Below, piece after piece: positions 35,830 to 44,323 of a stretch of DNA of 64,000 nt (position 1 is the stretch's first letter; every line of letters begins with the position of its first letter). The position numbers and the translations under genes are program-made. Source of the stretch: Streptomyces pactum (GTDB lineage Bacteria > Actinomycetota > Actinomycetes > Streptomycetales > Streptomycetaceae); assembly GCF_016031615.1 (NCBI RefSeq), contig NZ_JACYXC010000001.1, positions 4,464,001 through 4,528,000 of the forward strand, read 5' to 3'. The notes under the pieces are model-generated. The model saw only the letters and a list, made by a program, of their open reading frames with translations. It was not told the DNA's origin and did no database searches.

Positions 35830-36417
35830 GTGGGGACCGTGACGCTCGGCGTTTCGATTTCGGTCCCGGAGCCGTACGGCAGCTTCCTTCAGGAGCGGCG
35901 CGCCGGCTTCGGGGACCCCGCCGCACACGGCATTCCCACGCACGTCACCCTGCTGCCGCCCACCGAGGTGGAGGCGGCGAGGGTGCCCGCCGTGGAGAGC
36001 TACCTCGCCACGGTGGCGGCGGCCGGCCGGCCCTTCCTGATGCGGCTGCGCGGCACCGACACCTTCCGCCCGCTCTCCCCGGTGGTCTACGTCCGGGTCG
36101 TCGAGGGCGCCGAGGAGTGCACCGCGCTCCAGGCGCGGGTCCGCGAGGCGTCCGGACCGTGCGCCCGGGAGCTGCAGTTCCCGTACCACCCGCACGTGAC
36201 CGTGGCGCACGGCATCTCCGAGGAGGCGATGGACCGGGCGCAGCGGGAGCTGCGGGACTTCGAGGCCGCCTGGACCATCGGCGGGTTCGCGCTCTACGAG
36301 CAGGGCGCGGACGGCGTCTGGCGGCTGGACCGTGAATACCCTTTCGGGGCCGGGGGCGGCGCGGCCGGCGTCCCGCGGCAGACGAACCTGGCCCGGCCGC
36401 CGGCCCCCTCGGTCTGA
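35830..36417 (+). CDS. 2'-5' RNA ligase family (2H phosphoesterase) protein
   Basis: A 195-residue 2H phosphoesterase-superfamily protein. The two histidine motifs are THVTLLPP near residue 38 and PHVTVAHG near residue 120, with the expected spacing. Relatives hydrolyse cyclic phosphodiesters at RNA or nucleotide ends. GTG 35830 has GGAGGGAG six bases upstream, which fixes the start. The position behind trpS is conserved in Streptomyces. The last 25 residues (GAGGGAAGVPRQTN and onward) are disordered. Confidence 0.88.
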   Translation: MGTVTLGVSISVPEPYGSFLQERRAGFGDPAAHGIPTHVTLLPPTEVEAARVPAVESYLATVAAAGRPFLMRLRGTDTFRPLSPVVYVRVVEGAEECTALQARVREASGPCARELQFPYHPHVTVAHGISEEAMDRAQRELRDFEAAWTIGGFALYEQGADGVWRLDREYPFGAGGGAAGVPRQTNLARPPAPSV

Positions 36418-36597
36418 ACCCCGCCTGACGCCCGGACCCCGCACCGCGGGGCCGCGCCCCCGCCCGGACCCCGCTGCCCGGCGGGTCGGTGGCCGGGCGC
36501 GGCCCGGCCGGGCGGTCCGGTCCGGCGTACGGTGGCCGACCGGGTGGCGGTCCGGCGTGAAAGGCATGAAGCGCGGCGAAACGGTAAGGCCCCGACC

Positions 36598-37875
36598 ATG
36601 GACTGGTTGACCCGGTTGCCGGTGGTCGGGCCCGTCGCGGCCCGGCTGATGCGGACACACGTCTGGCGCAGTTACGAGACGCTGGACCGGGTGCACTGGA
36701 CCCGGCTGGCCGCGGCGATCACGTTCATCAGCTTCCTGGCGCTCTTCCCGCTCATCACGGTCGCCGCGGCCGTCGGCGCGGCGGTGCTCAGCGACCGCCG
36801 GATGGCCGAGCTGGAGCGGAAGGTCGCCGAACAGATCCCCGGCATCTCCGGCCAGATCGACCTCAGCGGTCTGGTGGAGAACGCGGCCACCGTCAGCTCG
36901 GTCGCCGGTGCCCTGCTGCTGCTCACCGGCATCGGCTGGGTCGGGTCGCTGCGCGAGTGCCTGCGGGCGGTGTGGGAGCTGGAGGAGGACCCCGGCAACC
37001 CGGTGGCGCGCAAGGCGAAGGACGCGGTGGTGCTGATCGGCCTCGGCGGGGTCGCGCTCAGCTCGCTGGCGGTCTCCGCGTTCGCCGTCACCGCGGTGGA
37101 CCGGGCCGCCGGCCACCTCGGCCTGGCCGGGGACGGCCCGGGCGGCTGGCTGCTGCGGATCGCCGCCTTCGCCGCCGCGGTCGCCGCCGACGTGCTGCTG
37201 CTGGGGTACGTGCTCACCCTGCTGCCCGGGGTGCACCCGCCCCGCCGGACGGTGGTCACCGCCGCGCTGATCGGCGCGATCGGCTTCGAGCTGCTGAAGA
37301 TCCTGCTCAGCAGCTATCTCCAGGGGGTCGCGGCGAAGAGCATGTACGGGGCGTTCGGGGTGCCCATCGCCCTGCTGCTGTGGATCAACCTGACCGCGAA
37401 GCTGACGCTGTTCTGCGCGGCGTGGACGGCCACCGGCGACCATCGCCGGGCCGCGGGCGAGACGCCGGCCCCCCGCCCCCCGCCCCCCGCTGCCCCTGCC
37501 CCCCGATGTTGCTGCCGCCGCCACCCCCGGCGCCACCGCTTCCTCCGCCGCCCCCGCCGCCTCCTCCGCTTCGGGCGGCGCCGCCGTCCCCGGCGCCCCC
37601 GGCGCTCCCGCCGTCCTGGCCGAGGCACCGCCCGACCGGGCCCCCGGCCGTCTCCGGCGGGCCACCGGCCGGCCGGCCGGAGCAGGGCCGGGAACGGGGG
37701 GCCGGCGCGGGAGGCGGAGCCGGGGGAGCGGGGCGAGCGGGAGCCGGAGCGCGAGCGGGACGGTGACGGGGTCAGCCCCCGTCCGTGTCCCGGCGCCGCA
37801 CCGCCGCCGGCAGCGGATGACGGCGCCGCACCGCGTACACCCCCGCCCCCACGACCACCAGAGCCCCGGCCGTGA
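36598..37875 (+). CDS. YihY/BrkB family inner membrane protein
   Basis: A multi-pass membrane protein of the YihY/virulence-factor BrkB family. ATG 36598 starts MDWLTRLPVVGPVAARL. Six hydrophobic segments follow, from ITFISFLALFPLITVAAAVG to IALLLWINLTAKLTLFCAAW, and the family motif SMYGAFGVPIALLLW is present. After residue 285 (about 37470) a run of C-rich triplets is reached. The frame as given then becomes Cys/Arg-rich for about 60 codons. A neighbouring frame reads a typical Ala/Pro/Ser linker there, and this frame looks coding again near its end (EAEPGERGEREPE). A pair of compensating indels is possible, so the end is uncertain. As given it overlaps the convergent carboxypeptidase gene by 104 bases; another frame would stop at 37766 without overlap. 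Confidence 0.75.
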   Translation: MDWLTRLPVVGPVAARLMRTHVWRSYETLDRVHWTRLAAAITFISFLALFPLITVAAAVGAAVLSDRRMAELERKVAEQIPGISGQIDLSGLVENAATVSSVAGALLLLTGIGWVGSLRECLRAVWELEEDPGNPVARKAKDAVVLIGLGGVALSSLAVSAFAVTAVDRAAGHLGLAGDGPGGWLLRIAAFAAAVAADVLLLGYVLTLLPGVHPPRRTVVTAALIGAIGFELLKILLSSYLQGVAAKSMYGAFGVPIALLLWINLTAKLTLFCAAWTATGDHRRAAGETPAPRPPPPAAPAPRCCCRRHPRRHRFLRRPRRLLRFGRRRRPRRPRRSRRPGRGTARPGPRPSPAGHRPAGRSRAGNGGPAREAEPGERGEREPERERDGDGVSPRPCPGAAPPPAADDGAAPRTPPPPRPPEPRP

Positions 37876-39070
37876 CCCCGGCGGCCGTCCACACCCCGTC
37901 GCCGGAGTCCGGCCCGGAGTCCGCCCGCGCCGCAGTGGCGGTGGTGCCCACGGTGTGCCGGGGACCGGTGTTCCGCCCGCCCGCCGGCTGCGGGTTCTTC
38001 GCGTCCTTCGCCCCGGCGGCGCCCGGCGCCACCAGGGTGCCCACCGGATCGACCGAGCCGGCCGCGGCGAAGCCCCAGTCGAAGAGCAGCGCGGTCTCCT
38101 TGTAGACCTGGTACGCCTCCTTCTTCGCCGGGTTCATCACCGTCACCAGCAGCTCCCGGTTCCCCCGCTTGGCGACCCCGGTGAAGGTGTTGCCCGCGTT
38201 GGTGGTGCTGCCGTTCTTCACCCCGCCGATGCCCCGGTAGGCGGGCACGCCGGCGCCGGTCAGCAGCCGGTTGGTGTTCTGGATGGCGAAGTACTCGCGC
38301 TCCGGCCTCTTGCCCCGCTTCGCCCCCTTGCCCGGCTTCTTCACCAGCCCCGGGAACCGTGCGACGGCGGTCGAGCAGTACTCCCGGAAGTCCGCCCGGC
38401 GCAGCCCGGCGCGGGCGAACAGCGTCAGGTCGTACGCCGAGCTGACCTGGCCCTTCTCGTCGTAACCGTCGGGGCTGACGACCTGGGTGTCCAGGGCGTT
38501 CAGCTCCCTGGCGTGCGCCTGCATGTCCCGTACGGTCCGCTCCTTGCCGCCGTTCATCGCGGAGAGCACGTGGACCGCGTCGTTCCCGGACTTCAGGAAG
38601 ACGCCCAGCCACAGGTCGTGCACCGAGTAGCTCAGGTGCTCCTTGATGCCGACCAGGCTGCTGCCCTCACCGATGCCCGCCAGGTCCGAGGGCCGCACCG
38701 TGTGCACCCGGTCCTTGGGGAACCGGGGCAGCAGGGTGTCGGCGAAGAGCATCTTCAGGGTGCTGGCCGGGGCCAGCCGCCAGTGCGCGTTGTGCGCGGC
38801 GAGCACCTCGCCGGTGGTGGCGTCCGCGACCAGCCAGGACCGCCCGGACAGGCCCTTGGGCAGCGCCGGGGCGCCCGGGCGCGGTGCCACCTGGGTGCCG
38901 GGGCGGCCGAGCCGCTCCCCGCCGACCGTGGACATCTTCACCGGCGGTTCCGGTTCGGCCCGCGGGGCGCCGGAGGGGCCGGCGGCGTGGGCCGGGGCCG
39001 CACCGAGCAGCAGGGAGACGGCGACCGTCAGGGCCGCGGCGCTCGCGACCGAAGGTGAGGGCTTGGACAC
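37772..39070 (-). CDS. D-alanyl-D-alanine carboxypeptidase (PBP5-like)
   Basis: A 432-residue exported peptidoglycan enzyme that trims the terminal D-Ala from stem peptides. It has a signal peptide (SVASAAALTVAVSLLLGAAPAHA), the SxxK motif in PASTLKMLF, the second motif SGND and the third as KNGSTTNAG, where the usual KTG is KNG. A C-terminal segment AAGVTAGALVVVGAGVYAVRRR anchors it. The GTG at 39070 just before the signal peptide was chosen; the longer frame to 39415 has no leader-like sequence. The gene is divergent from a small membrane protein gene, with 100 bases between. Confidence 0.9.
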   Translation of the reverse strand: MSKPSPSVASAAALTVAVSLLLGAAPAHAAGPSGAPRAEPEPPVKMSTVGGERLGRPGTQVAPRPGAPALPKGLSGRSWLVADATTGEVLAAHNAHWRLAPASTLKMLFADTLLPRFPKDRVHTVRPSDLAGIGEGSSLVGIKEHLSYSVHDLWLGVFLKSGNDAVHVLSAMNGGKERTVRDMQAHARELNALDTQVVSPDGYDEKGQVSSAYDLTLFARAGLRRADFREYCSTAVARFPGLVKKPGKGAKRGKRPEREYFAIQNTNRLLTGAGVPAYRGIGGVKNGSTTNAGNTFTGVAKRGNRELLVTVMNPAKKEAYQVYKETALLFDWGFAAAGSVDPVGTLVAPGAAGAKDAKNPQPAGGRNTGPRHTVGTTATAARADSGPDSGDGVWTAAGVTAGALVVVGAGVYAVRRRHPLPAAVRRRDTDGG

Positions 39071-39170
39071 GGGGATGAACGTACCGTCAGATGCTCGGTG
39101 TACGGCAGGTGCCCCGGCGGAACGCGACCCGGCCGGACGCATGGTTCGCCCGGTCCGCATACTGGAAACC

Positions 39171-39485
39171 ATGCTCCACACCCGTAAGGGCGCCCCCGGC
39201 ACCCCCGCCCGTTCCCTCCCGGTCGTGACCAGCCGCCCGGTGGCCTGGTTCCTGCTCGCTTTCGGGGTGTGGAGCTGGTTCATCTGGATCACCTTCGTCA
39301 AGAACCTCTGGCAGGACGGCAGCGGGCTCGCCTTCGACGACGCCGGGGACCCCACCGGGTACTTCTGGGTGCACCTGCTGCTCGCGATCACCTCGTTTCT
39401 CCTGGGGACGGCCATCGGAGTGATCGGGTTGCGCGCGCTGCGGGCCCTCGGGCGGAACGATCACCCCGCCCCGCACGTCGAGTAG
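39171..39485 (+). CDS. SCO4848 family small membrane protein
   Basis: A protein of up to 104 residues with two membrane segments: VAWFLLAFGVWSWFIWITFV and FWVHLLLAITSFLLGTAIGVIG. They are joined by KNLWQDGSGLAFDDAGDPTGY. This matches the small conserved Streptomyces family named after SCO4848, of unknown function. ATG 39171 or GTG 39225 could be the start; the later one gives the usual family length. It is followed after 43 bases by the phosphoesterase locus, probably in one transcript. Confidence 0.88.
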   Translation: MLHTRKGAPGTPARSLPVVTSRPVAWFLLAFGVWSWFIWITFVKNLWQDGSGLAFDDAGDPTGYFWVHLLLAITSFLLGTAIGVIGLRALRALGRNDHPAPHVE

Positions 39486-39528
39486 GCAGCAGCAGCCGTA
39501 CGACGTGACGTCGCAAGGGGAGCCCCGG

Positions 39529-40190
39529 TGATCGCGGTCTTCGTATCCATCGCAGTGGCCGTGATCGGCCTGCTCGCCGGGGTGCACTGGTACCTGTGGC
39601 GACGGCTGGTCCGGGACACCACCGCGCCCGGCGGGCGGGCCCGCCGGGCGGGCACCGCGGCGGCGTTCGCGCTGCCGCTGACGAGCATCGCGGCCCTGGT
39701 CAGCGGGCGGGCCGGGGCGCCGTTCACGATGCAGCGGGTGCTGGCCTGGCCGGGCTACCTGTGGCTCGCCATGGTCCTCTACCTGACGCTGGCGCTGCTG
39801 GTGGGGGAGGCGGTGCGCCCGCTGCTGCTCCGCGGACTCGCCCGGCGCGACCGGCGCCGCGCGTCCGCCGCCGGGACGGACGCCGCCGGTACGGACGCCA
39901 CTGGCACGGACGCCACTGGCACGGACACCGCCGGTACGGGGGCAGCCGGGACGGAGTCCGCCGGCCGGGACACCGCCTCGCCCGCCGCCACGCCCGCGCC
40001 CACCGCGCCGGCCACCGCCGGGTCCGCCACGGTGGAGGGTCCGAGCGGTGCGACGGCCGGGGCCGAGCCGGCCGGGGCCGAGCCGGCCGGGGCCGCACCC
40101 ACCGGGACCGCGCCCGCCGCAGCGGCCGGGTCAGGGTCGGCCGGGGCGCCGGACCACGCCCCCGGCACCACGGCCCCCCGCCCCCGATGA
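39529..40190 (+). CDS. N-terminal membrane part of a metallophosphoesterase, or separate membrane protein
   Basis: GTG 39529 opens a 220-residue frame with three membrane segments: VFVSIAVAVIGLLAGVHWYLW, AAFALPLTSIAALVSGRAG and GYLWLAMVLYLTLALLVG. An Ala/Thr/Gly/Asp linker follows, with four 15-base repeats near 39880-39930 (ATGTD units). In homologues that I remember, these segments and the phosphoesterase at 40187 are one polypeptide. Here the frame ends in TGA 40188-40190, and the next frame starts in the overlapping ATGA. That could be real translational coupling. It could also be a one-base indel in the C6 (40174-40179) or C5 (40181-40185) run just before. Confidence 0.65.
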
Positions 40191-41092
40191 CCCGGCCCCC
40201 GGCACCCCCTGCCGGGGAACCGGCCCCCGCCGACGACCGGTCCCGGGCCGGTTCCGGGCCGGCGGACCCCGCGCGCCGGCTCTTCGTGGCGCGGACGGTG
40301 GCGGTGGGCGCCACGGCCGTGGCCGCCGGCACCGTGGGGTACGGCATGTACACCGTGCTCAGCGGCCCCCGGCTGAAGCGGGTCACCGTACCGCTGGCCC
40401 GGCTGCCGCGTGCCGCGCACCGGTTCCGGATCGCCGTGGTCAGCGACATCCACCTGGGCCCCATCCTCGGCCGCGCCCACACCCGCCGGATCGTGGACAC
40501 CATCAACCGGACCGACCCCGACCTGGTGGCCGTGGTCGGCGACCTGGTGGACGGCAGCGTGGCGGACCTGGGCCCGGCCGCCGAGCCGCTGCGCGACCTG
40601 CGCTCCCGGCACGGCTCGTACTTCGTCACCGGCAACCACGAGTACTTCTCCGGCGCCGAGGAGTGGGTGGCGCACGTCCGGGAGCTGGGCCTGCACCCGC
40701 TGGAGAACGCCCGTACCGAGCTGCCGTGGTTCGACCTGGCCGGCGTCAACGACATCAGCGGCGAGGACGACGGCCAGGGGCCGGACTACGAACGGGCGCT
40801 CGGCGACCGCGACCCGGCGCGCGCCTCGGTACTCCTGGCCCACCAGCCGGTGATGATCCACGAGGCCGTGAAGCACGGGGTGGACCTGCAACTGTCCGGC
40901 CACAGCCACGGCGGGCAGATGTGGCCCGGCGAGTACATCGCGGCGCTCGCCAACCCCACCGTCGCCGGGCTGGAGCGGTACGGCGACACCCAGCTGTACG
41001 TCACCCGCGGCGCCGGCGCCTGGGGACCGCCGGTCCGGGTGGGCGCGCCCCCGGACATCACGGTGATCGAGCTGGCCGCCACCTCGGCCTGA
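40187..41092 (+). CDS. Metallophosphoesterase (YaeI-like), membrane-associated
   Basis: A calcineurin-like phosphoesterase of 301 residues. A hydrophobic segment (TVAVGATAVAAGTVGYGMYTVL) precedes the catalytic domain. The motifs in order are VVSDIHLGPILGRAHT, VAVVGDLVDGS, VTGNHEYFSG, LLAHQPVM and LSGHSHGGQMWPGEY. The RRLFVARTV before the hydrophobic segment resembles an internal membrane anchor rather than a Tat signal. The family includes proteins acting on lipid phosphates such as UDP-2,3-diacylglucosamine. The substrate here is unknown. It is probably one protein with the membrane part encoded upstream. Confidence 0.87.
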   Translation: MTRPPAPPAGEPAPADDRSRAGSGPADPARRLFVARTVAVGATAVAAGTVGYGMYTVLSGPRLKRVTVPLARLPRAAHRFRIAVVSDIHLGPILGRAHTRRIVDTINRTDPDLVAVVGDLVDGSVADLGPAAEPLRDLRSRHGSYFVTGNHEYFSGAEEWVAHVRELGLHPLENARTELPWFDLAGVNDISGEDDGQGPDYERALGDRDPARASVLLAHQPVMIHEAVKHGVDLQLSGHSHGGQMWPGEYIAALANPTVAGLERYGDTQLYVTRGAGAWGPPVRVGAPPDITVIELAATSA

Positions 41093-41534
41093 CCCGGCCG
41101 CGCCCCGGCCCGGCCGTGCCACTTCCCCGGCGGCATCCCCGGCGGTACCGCTCGGCACCGCGGCCCGGCCGCACCCTTCGCCGCCCCCCGGCACCGCCGG
41201 CCGCCCCGGGCGGTCTCCCGGAACCCTCGGTACCCCCGGGTAGCCCTCTGCGCCGTCGTCCCGACCCTTGCGCGAACCCTCTATCATGCCCGCGTACTCT
41301 CAGGGCCAACCCTGCTCGACCCCCGCGCCGGTCCGGGAGTTGCCCCCGCATCGCCGCGTGGGACCCGTGAATCTGCAGGACGAGACGTGATGTTCCGGGA
41401 CACAAGATGTCATCGATCCCCCGCAAGTGATGACGGAAACCCGGTCCCTATGGTTGGGTGCTGAACATCACTTGAACGGGCGTACGAGTGCGGTCGTACG
41501 TCCGCGGTGCCTTGTGTGCCGGAGGGGACGCAGT
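41093..41534. other. Intergenic region before the peptide-binding protein gene
   Basis: No gene supported. Bases 41380-41480 are the least GC-rich part of the neighbourhood. They contain a 9-bp inverted repeat, CAAGTGATG (41424-41432) and CATCACTTG (41466-41474), with 33 bases between. It may belong to the promoter of the downstream gene. Confidence 0.5.
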
Positions 41535-43088
41535 ATGCGCAAGGGAATACGGATCGCCATCGGGTGTGCCGTCGTGGCGGCGGTCGGAGCAGGCGGTCTG
41601 ACACTCATGTCCTCCTCCGAGGAGGAGGCCGAACCGATCAGGGTCGGTGCCGTCGAGGTGGTGACCGGGCTCGACCCGGCCGGTGTCTACGACAGCGGCT
41701 CGTGGTCGCTGTTCAGCAACGTCTACCAGTCACTGATGACCTTCCGCCCGGGGTCCCTGCAGCCGGTTCCGGACGCCGCGTCCTCCTGCGGCTTCGAGGG
41801 CAACGGGCTGACCACGTACGTCTGCACGCTCCGCGACGACGTGAGCTTCTCCGACGGCCGGGAGATGACCGCCCAGGACGTGAAGTTCTCCTTCGACCGC
41901 ATCCGGGCCATCAAGGACGACCAGGGCCCGCACACCCTGCTCAGCACCCTGAAGAAGGTCCGTACCGAGGGCGACCGGAAGGTCGTCTTCGAACTCTCCA
42001 CCCCGGACGCCACCTTCCCGTACAAGATCGCCACCGGTGCCGGGTCGATCGTGGACAGCAAGACCTACCCCGCCGACCGGCTGCGCACCGACGACAAGGT
42101 CAGCGGCTCCGGCCCGTACGTCCTGGCGGCGTACAAGAAGGGCGAGTCGGCCGAGCTGCGCCCCAACGACAAGTACCGGGGCGCGGCCGGCACCGGCGGC
42201 CCGGTGAACCTCCGCTACTTCACCTCCGCCGCCGCGGTCAGCAGCGCGTGGAAGAAGAAGGAGGTGGACGTGGTCAGCGGCGGCATGCCGCCCAAGGAGC
42301 TGGCGGACATCAACCCGGCGGACCCGGACACCAAGGTCGTGGAGAGCGCCGCGGCGAACGCCCGTACCCTCGTGCTGGACCAGATGGCCAAGGACAGCCC
42401 GGTCAAGGAGAAGGCGGTCCGGCGGGCGCTGGCCGCCGTGCTCGACCGGGACGCCATCTCCCGGGACGTGTACGCCCGCACCGTGGACCCGCTGTACTCG
42501 CTCATCCCCCAGGGGGTGAACGGCCACAAGACCCCGTTCCACGACAGCTACCCCAAGCCGGACCCCGACCGGGCCCGCGAGATGCTCACCGAGGCCGGGC
42601 TGACCGAACCGGTGAAGCTCACCATCGGACACGCCAAGGGCACCATGAACGAGGCCGAGGCGAAGCTGATCCAGCGCCAGCTGAACGCCACCGGGCTGTT
42701 CGAGGTGAAGCTGCGGGGCAGCGACTTCGCGGTCTTCCAGGAGAACATCAGCGCCCACGCCTTCGACGCGTTCCTGATCAGCTGGGTGGCCGACTACCCC
42801 GACCCGGACACCTTCACCACGCCGCTGGTGGGCCCGGACCCGGTCTGGCGGAACGGCTACAAGAGCAAGCAGATCCAGAGCCTGATCGAGCGGACGCAGG
42901 AGGAGCCCAAGCGGGAGCGGACCGCGGAGGACTTCCGCACCGTCCAGCAGATCGTCGCCGACGACGTGCCGATCATCCCGCTGTGGCAGCAGAAGGACTA
43001 CGTGCTGAGCAGCAACGAGGTCTCCGGCACGGAGTACCTGTCGGACGGCACCAACCTGTGGCGGCTCTGGCGGCTCAACCGCATCTGA
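41535..43088 (+). CDS. Extracellular solute-binding protein, family 5 (peptide type)
   Basis: A 517-residue substrate-binding protein of the oligopeptide/dipeptide ABC class. It shows VTGLDPAGVYDSGSWSLFSNVYQSLM, FSDGREMTAQDVKFSFDRI, the loop KVSGSGPYVLAAYKKGE, ISWVADYPDPD and IIPLWQQKDYVL. GGAGGGGAC precedes ATG 41535; the frame is open to 41427. The N-terminus (MRKGIRIAIGCAVVAAVGAGG) is a hydrophobic segment, but no cysteine lies at a lipobox position. The protein may therefore stay anchored by the helix or be secreted. There are no permease or ATPase genes nearby, so it is an orphan binding protein. Confidence 0.9.
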   Translation: MRKGIRIAIGCAVVAAVGAGGLTLMSSSEEEAEPIRVGAVEVVTGLDPAGVYDSGSWSLFSNVYQSLMTFRPGSLQPVPDAASSCGFEGNGLTTYVCTLRDDVSFSDGREMTAQDVKFSFDRIRAIKDDQGPHTLLSTLKKVRTEGDRKVVFELSTPDATFPYKIATGAGSIVDSKTYPADRLRTDDKVSGSGPYVLAAYKKGESAELRPNDKYRGAAGTGGPVNLRYFTSAAAVSSAWKKKEVDVVSGGMPPKELADINPADPDTKVVESAAANARTLVLDQMAKDSPVKEKAVRRALAAVLDRDAISRDVYARTVDPLYSLIPQGVNGHKTPFHDSYPKPDPDRAREMLTEAGLTEPVKLTIGHAKGTMNEAEAKLIQRQLNATGLFEVKLRGSDFAVFQENISAHAFDAFLISWVADYPDPDTFTTPLVGPDPVWRNGYKSKQIQSLIERTQEEPKRERTAEDFRTVQQIVADDVPIIPLWQQKDYVLSSNEVSGTEYLSDGTNLWRLWRLNRI

Positions 43089-43224
43089 CCGCCCTGCTCC
43101 CGGGGTGGCCCCGCCCGGCCACCCCGGGGCCTCCAGGGCCCTGGCCCCGGGGGACTCCCAAGGCCTCACGGTCCCGGGCCCACGCCGCCGGGGCCCGCCG
43201 AGCGCCCCCACGGCCCCGAGCCCC

Positions 43225-43260
43225 GCAGGGTCCCGCGGACACCTTTCCGCGGGACCCTGC
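43225..43260 (+). terminator. Hairpin terminator of the solute-binding protein gene
   Basis: A perfect 15-bp inverted repeat (43225-43239 and 43246-43260) with a six-base loop, 136 bases after the stop. Confidence 0.75.
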
Positions 43261-43434
43261 GGGACTCTCCCGTACCCGTCCCCGGGGGCCGGCCCCCGGC
43301 CGGCCGTACCCCGACGGCCGCCGGCAGCCGGCGCGTACCACACCCCACCACACCGCGGGACGCAGCACCTCTCCGCCGCAACCACACCGCGGGACGCCGC
43401 GCCGCGGGGCACCGCACCGCACCCCGGCCCCCTG

Positions 43435-43491
43435 CCCGTAACGGCGAAGAGCCCGCCCCCGGACAGGGGGCGGGCTCTTCGCCGTTACGGG
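43435..43491. terminator. Very strong hairpin downstream of sdhB
   Basis: A perfect 26-bp inverted repeat (43435-43460 and 43466-43491) with loop GGACA. It lies 59 bases beyond the sdhB stop and also faces the solute-binding protein gene, so it is probably bidirectional. Confidence 0.9.
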
Positions 43492-43549
43492 GCCGGCGTC
43501 CGCCGCCGGGCGGACACCGCGGGCCGGGCCGGCCCGGTGGCCGCCGGGA

Positions 43550-44323
43550 TCAGAAGCGCCGCGTGATCAGCGCGCGCTTCACCTCCTGGATGGCCTTGGT
43601 GACCTCGATGCCGCGCGGGCACGCGTCGGTGCAGTTGAAGGTGGTGCGGCAGCGCCACACACCGTTGTTGTCGTTGAGGATCTCCAGCCGCTGCTCCGCC
43701 GCCTCGTCACGCGAGTCGAAGATGAAGCGGTGCGCGTTGACGATCGCCGCCGGGCCGAAGTACTGGCCGTCGTTCCAGAACACCGGGCAGGACGAGGTGC
43801 ACGCGGCGCACAGGATGCACTTGGTGGTGTCGTCGAAGCGCTCCCGGTCCTCCGCCGACTGCAGACGCTCGCGCGTCGGCTCGTTGCCGGAGGTGATCAG
43901 GAACGGCATCACGTCGCGGTACGCCTGGAAGAACGGCTCCATGTCCACGACGAGGTCCTTCAGGACCGTCATGCCCTTGATGGCCTCGACCGTGATCGGC
44001 TTGTGCGGGTTGACGTCCTTGATCAGCGTCTTGCACGCCAGCCGGTTCCGGCCGTTGATCCGCATGGCGTCCGAACCGCAGATGCCGTGCGCGCAGGAGC
44101 GCCGGAAGGTCAGCGAACCGTCCAGGTCCCACTTGATCTTGTGCAGGGCGTCGAGGACCCGCTCCTTGGGGTCGATCTCGATCTGGAAGTCCTGCCAGGT
44201 CGACTCGTCCGAGACCTCCGGGTTGAACCGGCGGATGCGGAAGGTCACCGTGATGTACGGCGAGGCCGCGGCGCCCTGGGGCGCGGCGCCCGCGGTCTTG
44301 TCGAGCGTTGCTGCGGTGCTCAT
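43550..44323 (-). CDS. sdhB: Succinate dehydrogenase iron-sulfur subunit
   Basis: The electron-transfer subunit of respiratory complex II, attached to the inner face of the membrane. The 257 residues hold three clusters' ligands: the 2Fe-2S site in SCAHGICGSDAMRINGRNRLAC, then CILCAACTSSCPVFW, then CRTTFNCTDACPRGI. Its ATG overlaps the sdhA stop (TGATG at 44325-44321). It is the last gene of the sdhCDAB operon and is followed by a strong hairpin. Confidence 0.97.
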   Translation of the reverse strand: MSTAATLDKTAGAAPQGAAASPYITVTFRIRRFNPEVSDESTWQDFQIEIDPKERVLDALHKIKWDLDGSLTFRRSCAHGICGSDAMRINGRNRLACKTLIKDVNPHKPITVEAIKGMTVLKDLVVDMEPFFQAYRDVMPFLITSGNEPTRERLQSAEDRERFDDTTKCILCAACTSSCPVFWNDGQYFGPAAIVNAHRFIFDSRDEAAEQRLEILNDNNGVWRCRTTFNCTDACPRGIEVTKAIQEVKRALITRRF

